Shown piece by piece: positions 37,373 through 43,005 of a stretch of DNA of 43,005 nt. Numbering within the stretch: position 1 is the first letter of the stretch; each line of letters opens with the position of its first letter. This DNA comes from JBBSEZ01 sp038239195 (lineage in GTDB: Bacteria > Planctomycetota > Planctomycetia > Gemmatales > Gemmataceae): the NCBI GenBank assembly GCA_038239195.1, contig JBBSEZ010000021.1:1-43005 (forward strand). The letters are read 5' to 3'. Both the position numbers and the translations under genes were made by a program. The notes below the pieces were generated by a model. That model made no database searches and had not been told where the DNA came from. It worked only from the letters and a program-made list of their open reading frames with translations.

Positions 37373-39853
37373 ATGCCTGCCACCCTCCCCTTGCTCGCTG
37401 CCCTCGTCGTCGCCTCGGCCTCCGCCGGCCCCGCCAAGGCGCCCGAGAAGCCCATCGACTTCAACCGCGACGTCCGGCACATCCTCGCCGGCAAGTGCTT
37501 CGCCTGCCACGGTCCCGACGACAAGGTGCGCAAGGCCAGCCTTCGCCTCGACGTCCGCGCTGGCGCCCTCAAGCCCCTCCGCAGTGGCAGTTCCGCCATC
37601 GTCCCCGGCAACGCCACCAAGAGCGAGCTCGTCGCGCGCACCAGCACCGACGAGCCATCGAGCGTCATGCCCCCGCCGCGCTTCGGCAAGTCGCTCACCA
37701 AACAAGAGGCCGCGATCCTCAAGAAATGGGTCGAGCAAGGGGCGCCCTACGCGACGCACTGGTCCTATCGCCCGCCGGAGCGCCCGGGCGTCCCCGCCGT
37801 GCGCGCCGCAAGCTGGGCCCGCAACCCCATCGACCAGTTCATCCTGACCCGCCTCGACAAGGAGGGGCTCGCCCCCACTCCGCCCGCCGACCGTCCCGCC
37901 ATCCTGCGCCGGCTGGCCATCGACCTCACCGGCCTGCCGCCCACCCTCGAAGAGGCCCATCGCTTCCTCAACGACAAGAGGCCCGGCGCTTACGAGCGGC
38001 TGGTCGATCGCCTGCTCGCCTCGCCGCGCTACGGCGAGCGCTGGGCGCAGCCCTGGCTCGACCTGGCCCGCTATGCCGACTCGCAGGGCTACGCCAACGA
38101 CCCCAACCGCACCATCTGGCCCTACCGCGACTGGGTCATCGGGGCGCTCAACCGCAACCTGCCCTACGACCAGTTCACCGTCGAACAGCTCGCGGGCGAT
38201 TTGCTCCCCAAACCGACGACCGCGCAGCGCATCGCCACGGGCTTTCACCGCAACACCCTGACCAACACGGAGGGCGGCACCAGCGCCGAAGAGTTCCGCT
38301 CGGCCGCCGTCGTCGATCGCGTCAACACCACGATGCAGGTGTGGATGGGGACGACCATGGCCTGCGCGCAGTGTCACAACCACAAGTACGACCCGCTCTC
38401 GCAGAAGGAGTATTTCCAGCTTTACGCGATCCTCAATAACACCGAGGACAACAACTCCGGCAGCGACGCCCCCGTCGTGTCCGTCATCGCCCCCGGGCAA
38501 GAGACCGCCCACGCCATCGCGACGGCTCGCCTCGACGCGGTGAAGAAGCTCCTCGACGCCGAGACGAAGCGCGTCGATGGCACGCGCCCCGAGTGGGAGA
38601 AGAAGGCCGATCGCGCCAAATTGCCCAAGGACGTGGCCGCCCTCCTGGCCCTGCCCAAGCGCAACCCGAGCCAGCAACTCAAGCTCGTCGCCTACCATCG
38701 GTCGCAGTCGAAGGCCTGGGCGGCGCTCGACGCCGAGATGCGCGCCCTCACCGCCCGTGTGCGCATGCTGGTGGCGACCACGCCGGTGCTCAAAGAGGGC
38801 AAGCCGCGCATCTCCCACGTGCAGCTCCGCGGCAACTACCTCGACAAGGGCGAGCGCGTCGGGCCCGGTTTGCCCGCGGCCTTCCCGGCCCCGCCCAAGG
38901 GCGCCGCGCTGGATCGGCTGACTTTGGCGAAGTGGCTGGTGGACGACAACAACCCGCTGACGGCGCGCGTGGCGGTGAATCGGCTGTGGGAGGAGCTGTT
39001 CGGCATCGGCATCGTCGAGACGAGCGAGGAGTTTGGCGCCCAGGGCGAACCGCCCTCGCACCCCGAGCTGCTCGACTGGCTGGCGACCGAATATGTCCGC
39101 GCTGGCTGGGACACCAAGCGCATGCTCCGGCTCCTCGTCACGTCGGCGACCTACCGCCAGGGGGCCCAGGCGACCGACGTCCTGACCAAACGCGACCCGT
39201 ACAACCGCCTGCTGGCGCGCGGCCCGCGCGTGCGCCTGTCGGGAGAGGCCATCCGCGATCAGGCGCTGTTCGTCGGCGGCCTGCTGAGCGGGAAGCTGCA
39301 CGGCCCGCCGGTCCAGCCGCCGCAGCCGCTCAGCGGGCTGGCGGCGGCGTTCGGCAGCTCGACCGACTGGTCCACGAGCGCCGGCGAGGACAAGTATCGG
39401 CGTGCCCTCTATACGCGCTGGCGGCGCAATTCGCCCTATCCGTCGCTCACCACGTTCGACGCCCCCGAGCGCACGACCTGCAACGTGCGCAGGCTGCGAA
39501 CGAACACTCCGCTCCAGGCGCTCGTCACCCTCAACGACCCGGTGTTCGTCGAGGCCGCCCAGGCGCTGGCCCGCCGCATCGTCCGCGCGGGCGGCAAGAC
39601 CACGCGGCAGCGCGTCGTGTACGGCTTCCGCCTCTGCCTCACGCGAGCGCCCAGCGACCGCGAGGCGGACCGGCTAGTGAATCTGTTTGAAAGCGCGCGC
39701 AAGCAACTCGCCGCCACGCCCGCCAAGGCGGCCGACCTCGCCACGCGCCCGCTCGGCCCGGCGCCGGCGGGGATGGACGTGCTCGACCTCGCCGCCTGGA
39801 CGGTCGTCGGCAACGTGCTGCTCAACCTCGATGAAACGCTCGCCAAGCGGTGA
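37373..39853 (+). CDS. Planctomycete cytochrome c / DUF1549-DUF1553 protein (PSCyt1-PSD1)
   Basis: The 826-residue product has a signal peptide, then a cytochrome-c-like domain with haem site CFACH (Cys42-His46), DUF1549 (NPIDQFILTRLDKEGLAPTP, YGERWAQPWLDLARYADSQG), a second CxxCH site (CAQCH at 331-335, in CAQCHNHKYDP) and DUF1553 at the end (LAKWLVDDNNPLTARVAVNR, RLWEELFGIG, EFGAQGEPPSHPELLDWLA). The family is hugely expanded in planctomycetes and is always paired with DUF1501. It is thought to act in periplasmic oxidation or degradation of polysaccharides, but a reaction is not established. The DUF1501 gene begins 56 nt downstream. Composition is typical of the region. Confidence 0.95.
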   Translation: MPATLPLLAALVVASASAGPAKAPEKPIDFNRDVRHILAGKCFACHGPDDKVRKASLRLDVRAGALKPLRSGSSAIVPGNATKSELVARTSTDEPSSVMPPPRFGKSLTKQEAAILKKWVEQGAPYATHWSYRPPERPGVPAVRAASWARNPIDQFILTRLDKEGLAPTPPADRPAILRRLAIDLTGLPPTLEEAHRFLNDKRPGAYERLVDRLLASPRYGERWAQPWLDLARYADSQGYANDPNRTIWPYRDWVIGALNRNLPYDQFTVEQLAGDLLPKPTTAQRIATGFHRNTLTNTEGGTSAEEFRSAAVVDRVNTTMQVWMGTTMACAQCHNHKYDPLSQKEYFQLYAILNNTEDNNSGSDAPVVSVIAPGQETAHAIATARLDAVKKLLDAETKRVDGTRPEWEKKADRAKLPKDVAALLALPKRNPSQQLKLVAYHRSQSKAWAALDAEMRALTARVRMLVATTPVLKEGKPRISHVQLRGNYLDKGERVGPGLPAAFPAPPKGAALDRLTLAKWLVDDNNPLTARVAVNRLWEELFGIGIVETSEEFGAQGEPPSHPELLDWLATEYVRAGWDTKRMLRLLVTSATYRQGAQATDVLTKRDPYNRLLARGPRVRLSGEAIRDQALFVGGLLSGKLHGPPVQPPQPLSGLAAAFGSSTDWSTSAGEDKYRRALYTRWRRNSPYPSLTTFDAPERTTCNVRRLRTNTPLQALVTLNDPVFVEAAQALARRIVRAGGKTTRQRVVYGFRLCLTRAPSDREADRLVNLFESARKQLAATPAKAADLATRPLGPAPAGMDVLDLAAWTVVGNVLLNLDETLAKR

Positions 39854-39862
39854 GCGATCCCG

Positions 39863-39881
39863 CGCCGAGCGGAGCTCGGCG
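39863..39881. repeat. Hairpin with GGA triloop between the cytochrome and DUF1501 genes
   Basis: CGCCGAGC pairs perfectly with GCTCGGCG around GGA. It lies 10 nt behind the cytochrome stop and may reduce read-through into the DUF1501 gene. It belongs to the same style of hairpin as those at 30891-30943. Confidence 0.8.
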
Positions 39882-39909
39882 GCTAAATCAACACCATGAG
39901 GGGCCTCTG

Positions 39910-41352
39910 ATGCTATCCCTTTTCGACCGCGCCGCGCTGCAAACGCGCCGGCACTTTCTGCGCGACGGCGCACTCGGCCTCGGCGGGCTCGCCCTCGGCG
40001 GCTTGCTCGGCGAAACCACCGCCGCCCCGCCCGTCGATCCGCAAGCTCCGCGCCCGCCGCACTTCAAGGCCAAGGCCAAGAACGTCATCGTCATCCATCT
40101 GTCGGGCGCCCCGCCGCACCTCGACCTCTTCGACTACAAGCCGGAGCTGGTCAAGCGCACCGGCCAGCCCTGTCCCGCCTCGCTCCTCAAGGGCAAGACG
40201 TTCGCCTTCACCTCCGGCGTGCCCAGGCTGCTCGGCACCCCGCATCGCTTCGCCCAGCGCGGCAAGAGCGGGGCGTGGGTGTCCGACGTGCTGCCGGGCA
40301 TCGCAAGCATCGCCGACGAGTTGACGTTCGTCAAGTCGATGTGGACGGAGCAGTTCAACCACGCCCCCGCCGAGCTGCTCTTCTACACCGGCGCCCCGCG
40401 CCAGGGCCGGCCGTCGATGGGCTCGTGGGTGACGTATGGCCTCGGCTCGGAGAGCAAGAACCTGCCCGGCTTCATCGTCCTCGTCTCCGGCGGCACGCTG
40501 CCCAGCGCCGGCAAGAGCGCCTGGGGCAGCGGGTTTCTGCCCTCCGTCTACCAGGGCGTGCAGTGCCGGTCGAGCGGCGACCCCGTCCTCTACGCCTCCA
40601 ACCCCCCGGGCATGGACCGCTCCCTGCGCCGGCTGAGCCTCGATGCCCTGCGCGATCTCAACGAAATCCAAGGGCACGAACTGGGCAGCCCCGAGACGGC
40701 CACGCGCATCGCCCAGTATGAGATGGCCTTCCGCATGCAGGTGGCCGCCCCCGAGGTCATGGACGTCTCGCGCGAGGACAGCAAGGTGCTGGGCGCGTAT
40801 GGCGCTCGCCCGGGCGCTGCCAGCTTCGCCAACAACTGCCTGCTGGCCCGCCGCCTGATCGAACAGGGCGTTCGCTACGTCCAGCTCTTCGACTGGGGCT
40901 GGGACTTCCACGGCACCGGCGCCGGCGAGGACATCCGCACCGGCCTGCCCGGCCGCGCCCAGCTCATGGACCAGCCCGTGACGGCCCTGATCCGCGACCT
41001 CAAGGCGCGCGGCCTGCTCGATGAGACGCTCGTGGTGTGGACCGGCGAGTTTGGCCGAACGCCGTTCCGCGAGGGGCGCACGGCGGGCGGGGCCAACCTC
41101 GGCCGCGACCATCACCCCGACTCCTACACGATGTTCCTGGCCGGCGGCGGGACGAAGGCCGGCATCAGTTACGGCGCCTCCGACGACCTCGGCTTCCACG
41201 CCACGGAGAACCGAACGCACGTCCACGACTTGCAGGCGACCATCCTGCACCTGCTCGGGCTCGACCACACGCGCTTGACCTCCCGCTTCCAGGGCCGCGA
41301 CTTCCGGCTCACCGACGTCCACGGGCGGGTGATCCGCAACATCCTGGCATGA
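39910..41352 (+). CDS. DUF1501 family protein
   Basis: The 480-residue product carries a Tat-like signal (TRRHFLRDGALGLGGLALGG) and the DUF1501 core, which has an alkaline-phosphatase/sulfatase-like fold: VIVIHLSGAPPHLDLFDYKP, SWVTYGLGSESKNLPGFIVL, VQLFDWGWDFHG, LVVWTGEFGRTPF, NLGRDHHPDSYTMFLAGGG and HVHDLQATILHLLGLDH. The conserved D, H and D/H positions are consistent with metal binding. The partner is the DUF1549/DUF1553 cytochrome gene just upstream, and both should work in the periplasm. The start has GAGGGG upstream. Confidence 0.95.
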   Translation: MLSLFDRAALQTRRHFLRDGALGLGGLALGGLLGETTAAPPVDPQAPRPPHFKAKAKNVIVIHLSGAPPHLDLFDYKPELVKRTGQPCPASLLKGKTFAFTSGVPRLLGTPHRFAQRGKSGAWVSDVLPGIASIADELTFVKSMWTEQFNHAPAELLFYTGAPRQGRPSMGSWVTYGLGSESKNLPGFIVLVSGGTLPSAGKSAWGSGFLPSVYQGVQCRSSGDPVLYASNPPGMDRSLRRLSLDALRDLNEIQGHELGSPETATRIAQYEMAFRMQVAAPEVMDVSREDSKVLGAYGARPGAASFANNCLLARRLIEQGVRYVQLFDWGWDFHGTGAGEDIRTGLPGRAQLMDQPVTALIRDLKARGLLDETLVVWTGEFGRTPFREGRTAGGANLGRDHHPDSYTMFLAGGGTKAGISYGASDDLGFHATENRTHVHDLQATILHLLGLDHTRLTSRFQGRDFRLTDVHGRVIRNILA

Positions 41353-41404
41353 GCCGCTGTTTTGCTTGCCGTTTCGCGCGGCCACTCCACCCCACGAGGC
41401 CTTC

Positions 41405-42961
41405 ATGACTCTCCCGAAAGCCTTTCTCCTGTTGGCCGGCCTGGGGCTGGCCTCTCTGCCCTCGACAGCGGGCGCCGCGGTGAAACTGCCGCCGGTGCTG
41501 AGCGATCACATGGTGTTGCAGCGCGACATGAAGGTGCCGATCTGGGGCACGGCGGCGCCGGGCGAGAAAGTGACGGTCAAGTTCCGCGACCAGCAAAAGG
41601 AGGCCGAGGCCGACAAGGCCGGCAAGTGGCTGTTGCGCCTCGATCCGCTCAAGGCGGGCGGGCCCCACAAGCTCACCGTCGCAGGGACCAACACCATTAC
41701 GATCGACGACGTTCTCGTGGGCGAGGTGTGGGTCGGCTCGGGCCAGTCGAACATGGCCGGGGGCGTCGCCGGCTACGCCAAGGGCGACGAGATGCTGGCC
41801 AAGGCCGCCGCGGCGGCGCCGTACCCGACCATCCGCCTGTTGCGAGGGTCGGGGCGCTGGCAGAAGGCCGATCTCAGCGCCGTCCGCGGCTTCTCGGCGC
41901 TGCTGTTCTCGTTCGGCGTGCGGCTCCAGCAGGAACTCAAGGTGCCGGTCGGCCTGATGGTCGGCGCCGTGGGCGGGACGCCTTCGGGGCCCTGGCTGAG
42001 CGAGGAGGCGTTCGCCGCCGACAAGGCCGCGCAGTCGGCCCTGAAGAAGTTCGAGGCGACCTACGACTACGAGAAGGGGATGAAGCAGTACGACAAGGCC
42101 CTCGTCAAGTGGGAGAAGGACGTGGAGGCGGCGAAGGAGGCGAAGAAGAAGCCGCCGCGGAAGCCGGCGCCCCCGGCCAAGGTGGGCGAGCTGACGAAGG
42201 GCAAGATCGGCGGGCTCTACCGGGCGCACGTGAAGCCGATGGTGCCGTTCGGCATCCGCGGGGTGCTGTGGGACCAGGGCGAGAGCGGGACGGCGGTGCC
42301 GGGCGTCGATCAGTACGTCCTGATGGGCGCCCTGATCCGCGGCTGGCGCCGGGAGTGGGGCCAGGGCGACTTCCCCTTCCTCTACGTGCAAAAGCCCAGC
42401 GGCGGCGGGCCCGCGTGGGACTATGCGAACGCAACCACCAGCCGGGCCGACCGATTCGCGCCGCTGCCGAAGAAGGTGCCGGGCAACGCCGACGGCCTCT
42501 ATCGAGAATTGCACGTCCGGATCGTGAACTACCCGAACACGGCGATGGTCCTCAGCAGCGACCTCGGCGCGGGGGTGCATCCGACGAACAAGTTTGGCTA
42601 CGGCGACCGCGCCTGCCTGGTGGCGCTGGGCCTGGCGTATGGGCGGAAGGTGGAGTATTACGGCCCGGTATACGAGAAGCAGGCCATCGAGGGCGACAAG
42701 GTACGGCTGTCGTTCGCGCACGTGGGGAAGGGGCTGGCGTTCAAGCACGGCGAGCGGTTGCAGGGCTTCGCGGTGGCCGGGAAGGACAAGGTGTGGCACT
42801 GGGCCGACGCGGCGATCGACGGCAACACGGTGGTGGTGTCGAGCGCGAAGGTGCCGGCGCCGGTGGCGGTGCGGTATGCGTGGTCGGCGCGGCACCCGTG
42901 GGCCAACCTGTTCAACAAGGACGGGCTGCCGGCGCAGGCGTTTCGGACGGACGACTGGTGA
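41405..42961 (+). CDS. Sialate O-acetylesterase-like protein (SGNH hydrolase)
   Basis: The 518-residue product has a signal peptide, a beta-sandwich (VLSDHMVLQRDMKVPIWGTA) and an SGNH-hydrolase domain: GSGQSNMAGG (Ser115 as nucleophile), GVLWDQGESG, and SSDLGAGVHPTNK with His392 and Asp386 as the likely acid-base pair. Members remove acetyl groups from sialic acids or plant-type polysaccharides. An insertion (about 220-265) is charged, Lys/Pro-rich and probably a flexible coil. It follows the DUF1501 gene by 52 nt and fits a polysaccharide-degrading theme. Confidence 0.9.
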   Translation: MTLPKAFLLLAGLGLASLPSTAGAAVKLPPVLSDHMVLQRDMKVPIWGTAAPGEKVTVKFRDQQKEAEADKAGKWLLRLDPLKAGGPHKLTVAGTNTITIDDVLVGEVWVGSGQSNMAGGVAGYAKGDEMLAKAAAAAPYPTIRLLRGSGRWQKADLSAVRGFSALLFSFGVRLQQELKVPVGLMVGAVGGTPSGPWLSEEAFAADKAAQSALKKFEATYDYEKGMKQYDKALVKWEKDVEAAKEAKKKPPRKPAPPAKVGELTKGKIGGLYRAHVKPMVPFGIRGVLWDQGESGTAVPGVDQYVLMGALIRGWRREWGQGDFPFLYVQKPSGGGPAWDYANATTSRADRFAPLPKKVPGNADGLYRELHVRIVNYPNTAMVLSSDLGAGVHPTNKFGYGDRACLVALGLAYGRKVEYYGPVYEKQAIEGDKVRLSFAHVGKGLAFKHGERLQGFAVAGKDKVWHWADAAIDGNTVVVSSAKVPAPVAVRYAWSARHPWANLFNKDGLPAQAFRTDDW

Positions 42962-42976
42962 GAGGACGGGCTGCGC

Positions 42977-43005
42977 CGCTCTTCTCGCGCGCGGCGAAAA
43001 GAGCG
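42977..43005 (+). terminator. Terminator-like hairpin at the window edge
   Basis: CGCTCTTCTCGC (42977-42988) pairs with GCGAAAAGAGCG (42994-43005) with a single mismatch and a 5-nt loop, 15 nt after the esterase stop. The sequence that follows is outside the window, so a T-run cannot be checked. Confidence 0.55.

Noticed and set aside
37292..39301. A 669-codon minus-strand frame opposite the cytochrome gene
   Set aside because: It is the shadow of the DUF1549/DUF1553 gene, whose haem and family motifs are clear on the plus strand.
39913..41406. A 497-codon minus-strand frame opposite the DUF1501 gene
   Set aside because: It is the antisense shadow of a well-conserved gene with no domain of its own.

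Overview
The window reads as chromosomal DNA of a planctomycete, most likely a Gemmataceae-type genome. The DNA is very GC-rich. Three proteins carry the planctomycete repeat-companion domain (TIGR02996). There is a DUF1549/DUF1553 cytochrome protein followed by a DUF1501 protein, a DUF4058 protein, an ECF sigma factor beside a Ser/Thr kinase with a WD40-like propeller, and a CsrA with a long C-terminal tail. I see no phage, complete insertion sequence, CRISPR array, tRNA or rRNA.

Region 1 (1-1,900) holds small and partly decayed genes: the tail of a plus-strand gene, a truncated HEPN protein, a BRCT-like fragment, a lone HicB-like protein, one unknown small gene and a VOC-family protein. Region 2 (1,994-11,593) is a compact five-gene minus-strand operon. 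In order of transcription it encodes a membrane-anchored WD40 propeller, a 963-residue zinc-ribbon/transmembrane protein, a multi-pass membrane protein with an FHA domain, an ECF sigma factor, and a transmembrane Ser/Thr kinase whose N-terminus resembles an anti-sigma zinc finger. A plausible vegetative promoter lies at 11,754-11,782. The set looks like one membrane-to-transcription phosphosignalling unit and is the most system-like locus here. Region 3 (11,910-14,307) holds an APC-family permease and, convergent with it, a DUF4058 protein, separated by a cluster of tetraloop palindromes.

Region 4 (14,423-19,725) is a molybdate/oxyanion uptake operon: a double-domain binding protein, a permease and an ATPase, followed by a MoaD/ThiS-like protein and a MoeB/ThiF-like protein. 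A translationally coupled two-gene cassette, an unknown 160-residue protein plus a HEPN protein with an intact R-x4-H ribonuclease motif, sits between the permease and ATPase genes. This is the second candidate for an undescribed system. Region 5 (19,805-26,632) holds tandem TIGR02996 paralogues, a secreted protein, an SDR, a small membrane protein, a luciferase-like oxidoreductase, a YiiX-like lipoprotein and an alpha/beta hydrolase.

Region 6 (26,710-37,188) mixes housekeeping and regulation: dapL, a second ECF-type sigma factor, purM, two unknown proteins, a HEAT-repeat protein, csrA, a sigma-54 activator with an FHA domain, and a TIGR02996/leucine-rich-repeat protein. Region 7 (37,373-42,961) is a plus-strand run of a DUF1549/DUF1553 cytochrome, a DUF1501 protein and a sialate-O-acetylesterase-like enzyme, probably polysaccharide-related. 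Intergenic spaces carry several families of small palindromes: tetraloop hairpins, hairpins with GGA triloops and unrelated stems, a 16-bp tandem repeat in inverted arrangement, and a 50-bp inverted repeat.
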